Made by a program: the position numbers and the translations under genes. Shown piece after piece: positions 25,400 to 38,327 of a DNA stretch of 64,000 nucleotides (the first letter of the stretch is position 1; every line of letters begins with the position of its first letter). Under the pieces are notes generated by a model, which ran no database searches, was not told the origin of the DNA, and worked only from the letters and a program-made list of their open reading frames with translations. Origin of the DNA: Cryptomeria japonica (taxonomy: Eukaryota > Streptophyta > Pinopsida > Cupressales > Cupressaceae); the NCBI RefSeq assembly GCF_030272615.1, contig NC_081410.1, forward strand, positions 258,585,533-258,649,532. The letters run 5' to 3'.

Positions 25400-27070
25400 A
25401 TTACAACATAAAAGTTTACTTTAACCATCTAGAATATCATGAAGTTGGTAAAAATTTACCTCAATCAATGTCGTGTACACAGAATCCATCCATTTGACAA
25501 TGCTAAATGCATTAGTATCAAAGCTTGAATTGATTTAAGAAAGTAAAATGGGCTTGAATTGATTTAAGAAAGTAAAATGATGTTCTTATTTGTTGCTTTT
25601 CATTTTAAGAATATTTTAGTTTAGGTGTGAATAAATGGAGAAATTTAAGACAAAGGTGCAAAATTTGAATTGATACTTGATAGAGATTTCCAAATGGATC
25701 TGCATCATTGCCCTCTATCAATTCACTCATTTACTTTAATGTACGCTAGAGGGTTTAAAATTAATTTGGTAGCAATGTCCTATTGATTTAAATATGGAGG
25801 GTTAACTCTAGGTTTTATCACCACTTTGTTCTGGCCAATGAACTTTACCAGCATGTGCGTTTAGCTGATATACACAGTTCTGGAGTGATATTTCTCCCAG
25901 CATCACTACAGAAATCAACCTTTTGAGTATGTGACAACTGCACATGTTTCTTTAAGGAAACCATATGTTTGAGTTAGCTGATTTAAAACATCTTTACAAT
26001 TTTCATAGATATCTAATTATTTTTTTTTAATCTGTTTTGCTGACAAACCAGCATTCTGGGTGAAGTAGTGTGCAGGCTTGCAGAAAAATCTGCTCGCATA
26101 TGCTTGAGTTTCTTGCAAAACTATTTCAGCATTTTTATTCTTCACCTTTTCCCCTTTCCAAAACATATTGAACTTTTGATTTTGGCCAAGGCATGTATAA
26201 GTCATGATGGCTTAAGCGCTGTCCTGTTTCACGGAAATCAGCAAATTGAAAATACGTATTTTCAATAGACATAAGAGTATTACAGTGAAATTTAGAGAAT
26301 CTATTGGTTATTATTAATCCTCCACCAATTTTTAGAAGGGATATATACTTGGGAGATAGAAATTGAAGATGTTAAACCCCATCTCTTATATCCGGTTAGT
26401 AATAGGGGATTCCAGCGTTACATTTAGAATTGGAATTGTTTTCTTGGTTAACTACTTAGTAAATATTTTGATCTTGGGATAGATTATTTGAGCTATTACC
26501 AGTATGGGCTTGTCTACTATATAATGCATTTCCATCTTTTATAATTTAATGATGTTGTAGTGAGATGAATGGCACATTCTATGCTTTAAACATTAGTGAC
26601 ATTGATTATATGCATAGGTGTGTTACTTGATCCCACAATATGTTTATCAATAGGCGTGTGCATTATATATACATTGCATGAGCATATAGGTATGCTATCT
26701 TAATAGTGATTCACATAATGGATTAAATTCCTTATGCATGTGACCACACCTTGCTATACCATTTGTGATGGGTCAGGCTTCTCCAATGGAGTAGCACAAG
26801 GAAGCTTATTGCTTTGTGGCAGGGTGGATATCACCTTGATGATTCTCTCTCTTGGAAGATGTTCGGTGATGCAAGTGTTAATGAAATTACCTATCTTGTG
26901 ACCTGTGATGCAAGTGTTAATGAAATTACTTATCTTGTGACCTGCTGATTGACATAGAATATAACTTATAAATTGTTATTCTGCTCTTGCAAATTCTGAG
27001 TGTGTCATCATGAAGTGTAATTCTGAGTGTGTCATCATGAAGTGTGTTGCAGTACTTATAGTACTAGCAC
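25400..27070. other. CACTA interior with small tandem duplications
   Basis: No gene recognised. Local duplications are visible. A 27-bp unit (GGGCTTGAATTGATTTAAG-like) occurs twice near 25525-25580. A 38-bp unit starting GTGATGCAAGTGTTAATG occurs at 26868 and 26906. A unit with TTCTGAGTGTGTCATCATG occurs near 26994 and 27021. Confidence 0.5.
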
Positions 27071-27233
27071 ATATACCTTAAATTTTAATTTAATCTATAT
27101 AGAATACGCCGAGAGATATCCTTCTCGAGGCGCCTCTTTAACTTTAGGGTGTAAAATTCATTAAAAATAGGCACCTCAAGAAGGATATCTCTCAGCGTAT
27201 TTTATATAGATTAAATTAAAATTTAAGGTATAT
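27071..27233. mobile_element. Foldback MITE with ~64-bp arms
   Basis: Left arm starts ATATACCTTAAATTTTAATT and runs through ACGCCGAGAGATATCCTTCT to GAGGCGCCT. The right arm is its near-perfect reverse complement, ending AAATTTAAGGTATAT. The spacer is about 35 bp. Such a hairpin without coding capacity fits a MITE. The flank could give a TA duplication, but borders inside AT-rich DNA are uncertain. A related short string (GCCTCTCAGCGTA) occurs at about 39912. Confidence 0.7.
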
Positions 27234-27394
27234 ATGCTAATGGTAGTCGTGCGGTGCAACATGGAAAACATATATGAAATTTTATATATCTATTTAGACT
27301 GTTTTTTATAATATATATGTGTTGCAAGATCAAAGCAAATACTAAAATCTAATATATATTAAACTTTATTTAATGATAATATAAAACTTTATTT

Positions 27395-30300
27395 AATCAC
27401 GAGTATTCTGCTCATGGTTAGCGTTAGGATTAAGGTTAGTGTTATTGTCATGATTAAGGTTTACATCATGTTTCAAGTTAGGTTTATGATTAGGGTTAGG
27501 GTTATGATAATGGTTAGGGTTTATATCATGGTTAGGGTTAGCATCAACATTAGGGTTTGGTTTTGGTTTAGGATTGCGGTTAGGGTTAGGGTTTAGGATT
27601 ACAATTAAGATTATGGTTAGGGTTAGGGTTATAGTTATAGATTAATATTACGGTTAAATTTATGGTTAGGGTTAGGGTTTAGTGTCAAGTTTACAATTAT
27701 GTTTTGGGTTTACATCAAAGTTAGGTTTAGGGTAAGCATAATTATAGTTAGGGTTAGGGTCAAAATTATAAATGGGGGTATGTTAGAATTAGGATTTGGT
27801 TTATGGTTATGTTTTGGATCAAGGTTAAGTCTAGTGTTATGATCAGGTATAAGGTTTATATCATGTTTAGGGTTATGATTAGGGTTAGGGTTATGATAAT
27901 GGTTAGGGTATATATCATGGTTAGGGTTAGCATCAAGGTTAGGGTTTGGTTTTGGTTTAGGATTATGTTTAGGGTTAGGATTTATGATTATAGTTAGGAT
28001 TATGGTTAGGGTTAAGGTTTAGAGTTAAGGTTAAGTTTATGGTTAGGGTTTAGTGACATGGCTACAATTACATTTGGGATTTACAACAAAGTTAGGGATA
28101 AAATTAGGGTTATGGTTCAATTACATTAAGGTTACGGTTAAATTAGTATTAAAGTTCAATTAGGATTAGGGTTTGGGTTTTATTAAGGTTACGAATAGAT
28201 TAGGATTAAAGTTCAATTTGGTTTAGGGTTAAGTTTAGAGAAGGATTATTATTAGGGTTAGGGTTTAGGATTACAGTTAGGTTAGCATTAGGATTAGGGT
28301 TCGGGTTATGGTTTGAAGTTATGGTTGAGTTTATTATTTACATCATGGTTGGACTTAAGGTTAGGTTTAGGATTATAGTTAGGCTTAGGGTTAGGGTCAT
28401 AGTTAGGATAATGGCTAGGGTTAGGGTTTACATAATAGTTAGGGTTAGGGTTAACATTAGGGTTAGGGTTAGGGTTCGGGTTAGGGTCATGATTAACATC
28501 ATGGTTAGAATTAGGTTTAGGCTTAAGATTAGGATTTAAATTATGCTTCGGGTTATGGTGAGGATTATGGTTAGGATTAGGGTTTAAGATTAAGGATAGG
28601 GTTAGGGTTATGGCTTGGGTTAGTGTTTAGGGTTAGGGTTTGGGTTAGGGTTAGGGTTAGGATTAGGTTTTAGGGTTAGGACTAAGGATTATTGTTAGGG
28701 TTTGGGCTTAGGGTTATGGTTAGGTTAGGGTTAGGGTTAGGGTTTTGAGTTATGGTTAGGATTATGGTGTACATCATGGTTGGGGTTGGAGTCAGGGTTA
28801 GGTTATGGCTAGGCTTAGGGTTACAATTATGGTTAGGATTATGGATAGGGTAAGGGTTTAAATCATGGTTAGGGTTAGGGTTAAGGGTTAGTGTTAGGAT
28901 TAATCTTAGTGTTTATTTCATGGTTAGGGTTAGGTTTAGGATTTGCATCATGGTTAGGGTTAAGATTAGGATTATTGTTAGGGTTAGGGATTAATATTAA
29001 GGTTTGGGCTTAGGGAAATGGCTATCCAACCCTTAGGATGCACCAAGATATTAATACCCTTCATATATATTATTAATATATTTTAATAGATGTTTTGTGT
29101 ATCCTAAGGGTTGTATAGCCTTTCCCTATTTTTAGGGTTAGGGTTTAGGGTTATGATTAGGTTAGGTTTAGGATTATGATTATGTTAGGCTAGGGTTAGG
29201 GTTAGTATTATGATTAGGGTAATGGTTTAAAATTATAGTTAGGAGTATGGTAAAGGTTATGGTTTACATAATGCTTTGGGTTAGGGTTAGGGTTAAGGTT
29301 AGGATTATAGCTAGGGTTATGGTTTGTATCATGGTTAGGGTTAAGGGTTAGTGCTAGGATTAATGTTAGTGCTTACAACATGGTTAGGGTTAGGGTTATG
29401 ATTAGGATTTACACCATGGTTAGGGTTATTGTTAGGATTATGGATAGGGTTAGGGTATAGGATTATGGTTAGGTTTAGGGTTCAAATCATGGTTAGGGTT
29501 ACGTTTATGGTTCGGGATAGGGTTTGCGATTAGGATTACAATCATAGTTAGGATTTGCATCATTGTTAGGATTAGGAATAGTTTTAGGGTTTGGGTTATG
29601 GTTAGGTTTAATGTTATAATTATGGTTATTGTTAGGTTTTGTATTTGCATCTTGATTAGGGTCAGGGTTAGTTTTAGGGTTTGGGTTAAAGTTAGGTTTA
29701 GGGTTATAATTATGGTTATTTTTAGGATTTGGATTTACATATTGATTAGAGTTAGGATTAGGGTTAGTATTACAATTTATTTAGGGTTTAATTACGTTTA
29801 AGGATAAATCATGATGTGAGGGTTACGATTATATAATAAAGCTTGATTTTAAGGTCAATGTTAAGGTTTAATTAGGGTTATTGTTAGGATAAGGAAAGGT
29901 GATGGTGAGGGTTATTATTAAATTAGGATTAGGATTCAATAAGGGTTAGGGTTCATATTACGGTTATATTAATGTTGGAGTTGTAGGTAGGGTTTAATTC
30001 TAAGGTTAGAGTTAACTTTAGGGTTAGGTTAGGGTTAGCATTCAATTAGAGGGATTAGAGTTAAGGGTTAAGGTTATAGTTAATTAGAGTTAGGGTTCAA
30101 TTATGATTAGGGTTTGACTGTGGTAAGGGTATAATCATATTTAGGGTTAGGATTAAAGTTCAATTAGGATCAGGGTTTGGTGTATATTAGGGTTAGGGTT
30201 TGATTAAGATTAGAGTTCAATTACGATTAGAGTTCGATTAGGGTTAGGATTAAGTTTATGCTACGATTTAGTTATGGTTAGATTAGGGATAAAGTTGTAG

Positions 30301-31165
30301 GTAGGGCTTAATTGTAGGGTTATATTTAAATTTAGGGTTAGGTTATGGCTAGGTTTCAATTATGTTTAGATTAAGGTTAAATTTTAGGATTAAATTATGG
30401 TTTAGGGTTCAATTAGGTCTAGATTAGGGATATTGTAAAGGTTAGGGTGTGATTATGGTAAGGTTTTAATTATAGTTATGGTCCATATAAGAGTTCACTT
30501 AGGTTTATAATTATCCTTACAATTCAATTACATTAGGGTTATAGTTAAATTAGGATTAAAGTTTAGTTAGGGTTTGGGCTAGAATTCAATTAGGATCAGG
30601 GTTCAATAAGTGTTAGGGTTCATATTAGGTTAGGGTTCAATTAGGGTTAGACTAAGGTTGAAGTTGTAGGTAGGGTTTAATTCAATAGTTAGAGTTATGG
30701 TTAGGGTTGGAATTCAATTAGGTCTAGATTATGGATATTGTCAAGGTAAGGGTTTCATTATTGTAAAGTTTTAAATATAGTTGGTGTTCATATTAGGGTT
30801 CAATTAGGATTATAATTAGGCTTATAATTAAATAAAATTAAGGTTAGGGTTCATATTAGATTTCAATTAGGGTTAGAATTAGGCTTATGATTGAATAAAA
30901 TTAGGGTTGGGGATAAATTAGGACTAAAGTACAATTAGGGTTAAGGTTTGGGCTAGAATTTAATTAATATTAGGGAAAAATAAGGGTTAAGGTTTATATT
31001 AAGGTTAGGGTTCAACAAAGGCCGCATTAAAGTTTAATTCCATGGTTAGAGTTGAGTTTAGGGTTGGATTAGGGTTGGTATTCCATTAGATGGTTTAGGG
31101 TTAAGGGTTAATGTTATAGTTAATTATAGTTTAGGGTTAAGGTTGGGATATAATTAGGGCCACTA
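27395..31165 (+). repeat. Degenerate telomere-like (TTAGGG-type) array
   Basis: About 3.8 kb dominated by GGTTAGGGTTAGGGTT-like hexamers, with variants such as ATTAGG, GTTTAGGG and GTTATGG. The G-rich strand is the + strand throughout. From about 29.8 kb the pattern shifts towards a longer unit built on GGGTTCAATTAGGGTT. The canonical plant telomere unit is TTTAGGG; here the six-base TTAGGG form is commoner. Long open frames across it (for example 28321-28539) are only repeats read as protein. It is interrupted by a MITE at 29012-29127. Confidence 0.93.
29012..29127. mobile_element. Small foldback MITE inside the telomere-like array
   Basis: A 116-bp insertion whose arms are inverted: AGGGAAATGGCTATCCAACC at the left against AGGGAAAGGCTATACAACCC from the reverse complement of the right, both continuing CCTTAGGAT. 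The middle is AT-rich. It cleanly interrupts the repeat pattern. Confidence 0.7.
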
Positions 31166-31886
31166 TTACAATATAATGCATTCATAACAAGAATTATCAT
31201 TTTCTAATAAAATATTAAAGCAAATGCTGATTATCATGTACTTTTCTTATGAATAATTTTTTCTTTATTTCAATATTTTTATGAAATAAAATAACTTTAA
31301 ACTCTTCTCTAATAAATTAAAGACATTCTAAAATAGCTTAAACTTTATTTTAATTTAAAATTAACATAAATTTAAAACAGTTTAAAGTTTCTTTAAATTA
31401 AAGTTATCTTACTTGTAACCTTTATTCTAACCTTAAAAATTAAATCCCAAGTATATCCATAATACAACCCTAATTATAGTTGTAATTAAACCAAAATATT
31501 AATTGAGTGCGTAAACCCTAACCTTAATTAAATCAAAATCTTAATTGATTATTTAACCTTTATGAAATAATTTGAAACATTTAATATTTTTTTTAAAATT
31601 ATCTGAATAATAATAAAAATAACAAAACCTATATCAATACATATTTTATTAATAAATATATTTGATAATTGTTAAATAAATCAAGAGTTAGTTTAAGAAT
31701 AAAGTTAAAAAGAAAAATGCATAAAAATTGAAATTTTCCAAAAAAAATAATAAAGATATAAGTAAACTTTCTATTTTATTTTCTCTTTTTACATGCAAGT
31801 CATTTCAAATACTAAAATCAAACAAAATTCTATTTTTGTAATTTTTAAATAAATCATCATTTTAGAATAAATTTAAAAGAAAAATC
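31166..31886. other. AT-rich spacer with an inverted telomere-like patch
   Basis: Very AT-rich, no gene. Within 31425-31560 the C-rich strand appears on + (ACAACCCTAATTATAG, AAACCCTAACCTTAATT), opposite in orientation to the main array. Confidence 0.6.
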
Positions 31887-34800
31887 TTTTTTTTTTTGTT
31901 GATAAAAGTGGATGAGACCACTAAGCTTATATTGATTATATATATTTTTACATGTGTCTGGTTCAAAGAGCATTGAAGGGAAAGAACTAGTAAGAAAACG
32001 CTTCAGTATTGCTCAAGAAAACATAAGCCTAACTACCCATTACAAAAAGCCCATAGGCATACCAAAACCCCCCAGATACATTGCAATACATTGCCATCCG
32101 CATTAGATATAAAGGAAGTTGTAAGAAGCAGTCTAACAGGGAGCATCTGAAGATGAAGTCAAGAATATCCACCAAAATCAGAGCCATCACCCCAAAATCC
32201 AGCCTGTCTAAACACCACAAGAATCCAAAGCTCTGAAGAAAACAAAACTCAGAGCCATGAGAGAACCAAGAATAAGAGATCCACATTAACTGCTCTTTCC
32301 AATTCCTTAGAAAAAGCCACCATCCACCGAATTTGGCAAGAATTCTCCATAGAAAATAGAACATTATGTTAAAGTGAAAAGCAAGACAAAAATCGAATGA
32401 TAGCCATAAGTGCCCACCAACAATCAATATAACTGAGAACATGAACACAATGTCATAATTATCGAATCATGAAAGAAACCTGCTAATATGAAGACGATCA
32501 CACAATGATAAAGCCAACGAATAACATAATATCCCCAATCATTAGAACAACTACCTGGATCACCAATAGATCGTGATGCCAAATGAAGTGAAGAGGAAAA
32601 AATAAGTGATTAAGGTACGAAAGCCTGATGGGAAGGCAACCAGTCGCAACAAAAAAAAAAAACCAAAAACAAAGGATCAAATAGATATTATGCAAGTACC
32701 CCTACCGTACAAGTATTGATTAATATGTAATGGTTGCCATAAGCCAAAGAGATCCCAAACTTACAAAAGAAATTCAAAACAGCCCACCAACCAAGATAAC
32801 CAAAGACCACCACTCAACCAAGAAAGAAAAATATACCATCCAAACCAAAGATACCCCTCCTACCTCCGGACTTTGTGCGAAGAAACTACCAAATATGACT
32901 ACAACAGGAATGCTGCCATAAGGGAGGACAACATCCCCCCTATAGCCATATAGGGAAGTAACCATCACATAAAGCAAGGAGACATGAGAAGGTACATCTC
33001 AGACCAGTAGAAGAAAACCCAACGAATTTCCTACCCCATGAATGAAATCTAACATAAGATATCAATAGCACAAAATTGTCATGAAGGCCAACACCTTTAC
33101 TACATATACTAACGAAGCATAGATAGTGAAGTAGGATTTCAAGAAGGAGGACCCCCTATAAAAAAAGGATCTTCATGCAAGATGCAGGAATGTCCGAGGG
33201 AGAGACCTCCAGGAAATCGACATCCTCAACAACAACCTTATTTGCTAAAAAATCTACAATGACGTTGATCTCCCTAAAACAATGCGAAATAGAAAAAGTG
33301 GAAAAGGATTTTAACTGCTGAAGAATGTGATCTAAGAAATATTGAAGATGCCAAGATAGACATTTCTTGGCTACAACCGCTTGAAACATGACCATGGAAT
33401 CACCTTCAATAACAATGTCTTTAATGTTTAATGAAAGAGCGATATCAAGCCCAAAGGATAAAGCCTGAAACTCAGCCGTGTTATTGGTACCATGTCCAAT
33501 TTGTTTACCCACAACTTTGATGACTTTTGAAGAATGATAAAAAATAACTACTCCAATACCAGACTTTCCCAGATTCCCCTTTGAGGCTCCATCAAACTGA
33601 AGTTTGAATGAAGGGAATGGAGGGGGAGTCCATCTAGCCAATTTTCATTTAACCAAAGAAGATAGACCTCCTGATACAACCCCATGGGAAGACATCTGAC
33701 GAAGAGCGGTCCATTTCCAAGTAACCTGATTATCCCAATGAGAGAAAGAACTGAGATGATCTAAGTTTTTATGAATGAATGAACGAAAGAACCACCTCAC
33801 TAATGGAGGTTTGAATTTTACCAATTACTTCAAAGAAAGTGGCCTTTTTATGATTAAAAATTCTAGAATTTCTTTCAAGCCAAATATTCCAAATTACCAG
33901 AGATGGGGCCACAACCCAAAGGGATGAATAGAATGATGAGGAAAACAACAAGGGCCAGGCCATGAAATGCGAAAGAAGATTGGGACCTATTGCAGAAGAC
34001 AAGCCAAGCATGCCAAATAACCAATACCAGCACTCAGAAGCAAATGGACAAAACAAGAAAAGATGATCCATGGATTCCATACAATGACCACAAAAAACAC
34101 AAGGAAATATAGTCGTAATCCCAAGTCTGTCCAAGCGCATTCCAGTGAGAACCTTATTTTGGACTGCCAACCAAGCAAACGACCCTGCTTTAGGAAGACA
34201 AGCCGGATGCCAAAAAAGCTTAGTAGGCCAGCAAGGGGATGGAGAAGTCTGAACTAAAGAATTATAACCATCTTTAACTGAATAAGAACCAATAGCACTC
34301 TTAATCCAAACCAAGGAGTCCTCTTTATTTTGGAAAACAAGGGGTCTTTTGTGAAGTTCTTCCACAAAAGCTAGAAATAAGATTAATATCAACCAACAAG
34401 GGAGGGATAATCTTCCATTTCACAATCTCACAAGGACCAGAGGAGACAATGTCAAAATAATCGGCAACAAAAGGCCCCCAAAATTTTAATAGAATACCAG
34501 ACAAGGGGGACCAGTCTCGGATAGCTGAAAGGGCAGAGTGCCCATTCCAGACTTCATCCCAAAACCGGACTTTCTTCCCATTATTGACAACCCAGGATAG
34601 ATGTGGTAAAATAACCATCCGACATGAAACCAAAAAATTTCAAAAAGCCGAACCTTTTGGAAGAGATGAAGCAGTAAAAATCCTCTCTCTGGAAGCACCC
34701 CTTAAATACTTAGCAACCATGATGGTAGCCCATTTACTATGAGGGCCAGTATATAACTTCCAAACCAATTTTTCCCCCAAAGCCTTATTCTGAGCAGCTA

Positions 34801-35655
34801 AATTACGAATGCCCGCACCCCCCAACTCTTTTGGACAACAAATTTTATCCCAAGCCAAGAGAGGAATCCTCGGCTTATCACCCAAGTTATCATTCCAAAG
34901 AAATGTCCTAATGGAGACCCTAATGTTCTTAATAACTTGGGGGGGAGCTTGCAAAATGGACATCAAATATGTGGGGATGGCATTCAAAACTGACTTAATC
35001 AAAATAATTTTACTAGCCATCATCAGCCACTTATGATTCCAGGAAGAGATTCGGGAGCATATTGAATGAACAATTTTGTTCCAAAAGGATGCCTTATCCG
35101 ACCCTAGAAAAAAAGGAATGCCTAGGTATACACATGGGAGGGTCCCAACTTCAAAACTCCAAAAGCGGACGAGTCTATTTTTAACTAGAGGGGAGACATT
35201 CACTAAAAAGATTTTGGATTTATGATTATTAATACTTTGTCCAGAAAAAGCTGCATACTCATAGATAATTTTCTTAATAACATGGGCCTCCCTTAGAGAG
35301 GCTACCCCAAACAGAAGCATATCATCCACAAACAAGCAATGAGATTGCGGAGAAGGGAGGCCATCTATTCTAATACCTAACCATAAACCAGATGTTGTAG
35401 CACTAGAGATGGCCCTACTTAATGCTTCTGCTAAAATGATAAATAGAAAAGGAGACAAAGGATCCCCTTTCCTAAGTCCTCGAGAGGAAGCGAAAAACCC
35501 TGACGGGGAACCATTAACCAAAATTGAAAAGCGAGTAGAAGATATACAAGAAAACACCCACTTAACCCAGCAGCGCGAAAAGCCCAGATGATAGAAAACA
35601 ACCCTAAGAGTTTGCCAATTGACCCTATCATAAGCCTTCAATATGTCTAGCTTAA
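31887..35655 (-). mobile_element. LINE, 5'-truncated
   Basis: On the minus strand the element ends in a poly(A) tail, seen as a T run at 31887-31897, preceded by CTTTTATCAAC. Its ORF2 is open to recognition from the RT core at about 35655 downstream. Endonuclease, ORF1 and the N-terminal part of RT are missing, as in most 5'-truncated LINE copies. The 3' untranslated part (31898-33155) is about 1.26 kb without supported coding. No clear target duplication was found, but similar sequence flanks both sides (about 31780-31870 and 35696-35800). Confidence 0.85.
33156..35655 (-). pseudogene. LINE ORF2 relic: RT, zinc-binding RT region, RNase H
   Basis: Domains in order on the minus strand are as follows. 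RT has DILKAYDRVNW (about 35650), RKGDPLSPFLFIILAEAL (about 35450) and the catalytic FVDDMLLFG (about 35330). The connection has VRFWDEVWNG (about 34560). The zinc-binding zf-RVT region has KAGSFAWLAVQNKVLTG and CVFCGHCMESMDHLFLFCPF (34200-34050). RNase H has LQFDGASKGNLGKSGIG, AEFQALSFGL and VIEGDSM (33610-33400). Together these would nick and copy DNA by target-primed reverse transcription. At least two frame changes (near 34390 and 33700) and the missing N-terminus inactivate it. Confidence 0.88.
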
Positions 35656-38033
35656 GTATCTTTCTATATTTTCTATATATATATGAAACATTTCTATTCA
35701 ATTCTCTTTTTGCATGCAAATCATTCAAATTCTAAAATTAAAATAATTTCTTTTTTATATTTTTTAAATGAACTAACAATTAATTTTAAAATAAATTTGA
35801 TTTTGCAATTGATTTTTTAGATTTATAATTATCAAATAGAAAAAATAGAAACCCTATAATTTGATTAAAACCTCATTAATAATTTTCATATTAGATATAG
35901 ATAGGAGAAATCAAACATAGTATGTAGTTTTGATTTGATAAAATTTGTTAAAATACTAACAAATTTACACATAAATCAAGCATAGAAAATTTATTTTAAT
36001 TTTTTATGTAAATAATGTTGGTTGCTATAAGGTTGTAAAAAGATGCATAAAAATGAATGCTGAAAATTCATTGCAAACTTATATGAAAATACTGTATACT
36101 TGTGTGCATGAAAATACTTGTTGCTTGCACAAAGCTGTATACATCTTCATAAATCTGAAAAAAATTTAAAAAGGGGCATTGTTGGTTGCAAGCAAAGAAG
36201 TACATTTATAGAGAAATTTAATTCATTCCATTGTTACCATCATCAGTTTTGCCCAAGCATGAATTTGTTGCTTCTGTCATGTTCAAAACAGAGTACAAAG
36301 TCTAACAAAGCAAGGCAAACAGTATGGATAGTAAAAAAAATTATTAGAAAAGACATGCATCCACAACACCATAAAATCTAAACCTAAAATATCTTGCATC
36401 CAATACAACCATTGATAAGCACACCCGAGCAAAGCCAATATAGCCATTGATAAGCATAATTGAGCAAAACAAATAATTTCCAAAACAAATTATATTATAT
36501 TATTAATAAGGGTTTTGTTTGCCGAAAAAAATCAATGAAAAATGCAGGGAAAAATGAAAATGAAATATATAAAGAGAGTTGAGAATGGAATATATAAAGA
36601 GAGCAGCTGGTAAAGAGGGAGCGAAGGCCATGAAAGTTGAGCCTAAAAGAATTGGAGTGGTCTAACCTTAATTGAACCATGAAATTTCAGCATTATATTA
36701 GTTTGAATCTGAATTTGATGCAGGTTCAGATTCACAAGTTTGGAAAAAGAAAACTACATGATTCATTTTTTCTCCCATCAACTCCGATGACTTTCTTCTC
36801 GGATTTGCAAAGCACACCAACCCACGTTTTTTTAAATCTCCTTAATTCATTTTTAGTTCTCACAAATTGTAATTTTTTGTGTAAGAGTTCATCCATGATG
36901 AACTTGGTTCAGATTCTACAGAATTTGAGTCAAATAACAACACCTAGTGTAATCTTAGGCTGGATCAACCTGGAATCCAAATTGGGTTTGAATTAGACCT
37001 GGATTCGAGCCTGCAAGCAGAGAAGCAATAATAGCGCATCGAAGGGACAATGCAGAAAGTAGAATAAAAAATAGTCATTTGGGGCAAAAATATAAGTGCC
37101 AAATCACTCAATAATTTCTTAAGAATATTTCCCAATGCCAATCAAATACAGAGTATTGGATTATCAAAATTTAATAATAGCTGATATGAAGTGAGTACAA
37201 ATAGGAACAACAACCTAATATAGATGTTTATAGAGTGATCTTCATTCTCAATTCTGCAACAATAGATATTGCAATTCACTACTAATAGCTGTCTATGGTA
37301 TAAATTTATAGAAATCCAATAAATGCACTTACCACGTCTCTTAGCTGGTCACGAATTGTAGCTACATTAAGGAAAACAATAGAGGTATCCAAGCTATATT
37401 AAACCTTTCTACAAAATCTAATAATATATATCGATATTTGAACAAAAGAATAACACTTTACCAAACATTCTTGGTTTTTAGGCAAGCTAGTCATGAATTT
37501 TATCGAATCTCACTCATTTAGCTCAAAATCGCTCCACAAACACAAAATAATAACCAAATTTTTCTCTGAGCAATTCAAAAAAAATAATTCCAGTTCAACA
37601 TAAATGTGTAGAAATCCCAATGTTCAAGTTGATCTACATATCTCAATCTAAATAGTAAATTAGTATATCAAACAGAACAAAACTAAATGGGCTACTTAAG
37701 GAGTCGAGCTTAGATGAGGTGTAGTGACCTTAATTTTCAGCCACAAGATAATGAACATCATCAGAATGCCCATCATCAACCTCTGCATCATTAGCAGAAG
37801 GGAACTTGGCACTATACCACAACATCCAATTCTACGCTACAACATAATCAAACCATCACCCATTTTTAAGCAATATCAAAGGATGAGACCAGCCAAATGA
37901 TCTAAATATTCTCGATATAAAGCAAACGACTCTTACACTTCCCACATGCAAGATGCCCAATTTATGGACTGTAACTTGTATTTTGATGCGCTATTGAAAT
38001 GGTTGGTCTTCTGGTCTTTCATTACCATTGCAG
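35656..38033. other. CACTA interior, no gene recognised
   Basis: AT-rich sequence. A short + strand frame starting at 37946 (MQDAQFMDCNLYF...) is interrupted by the TRIM at 38039 and would continue after it. Nothing else is supported. Confidence 0.4.
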
Positions 38034-38038
38034 TTATG

Positions 38039-38294
38039 TGTTGGGATGTGAAGCCCAACGGTCACATGACCATTCGACTTCCCCAAACTATTCATTTCAC
38101 ATCTGAATGTGATTGTATAAATAACTGAGTGCAGTCATGTATGTATTGGAATTGGGAGTTGATTAATAGAAGTTATTCCCTGCTTTGAGTGTGGATGTAG
38201 GCATATTTGCCGAACCACGATAAATCGTGTGTTGTCTCTTCTTATTGCTTTTCTGTTTCTGTTATTGTTTTCTCTGCTCTTTCTAATCTTTACA
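38039..38294 (+). repeat. TRIM 5' LTR
   Basis: 256 bp. It differs from the 3' LTR at only a few positions (for example AAGCCCAACGG against AAGCCTCGACGG). Confidence 0.93.
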
Positions 38295-38295
38295 A

Positions 38296-38310
38296 TTGGT
38301 ATTAGAGCCA
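38296..38310 (+). promoter_or_regulatory. TRIM primer-binding site
   Basis: TTGGTATTAGAGCCA resembles TGGTATCAGAGCC, the site complementary to initiator Met-tRNA in many plant Copia elements, with one C-to-T change. Confidence 0.8.
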
Positions 38311-38327
38311 TGTTGGTTTGAGCAGAG

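Noticed and set aside
27414-29801. Open frames rich in V, R, M and I across the telomere-like region
   Set aside because: They are the hexamer repeat read as protein, with no start or domain evidence.
32029-32448. 139-codon minus-strand ORF downstream of the LINE RNase H
   Set aside because: F/W/L-rich with no recognisable motif, in the LINE 3' untranslated part; it does not resemble ORF3 of the other LINE.
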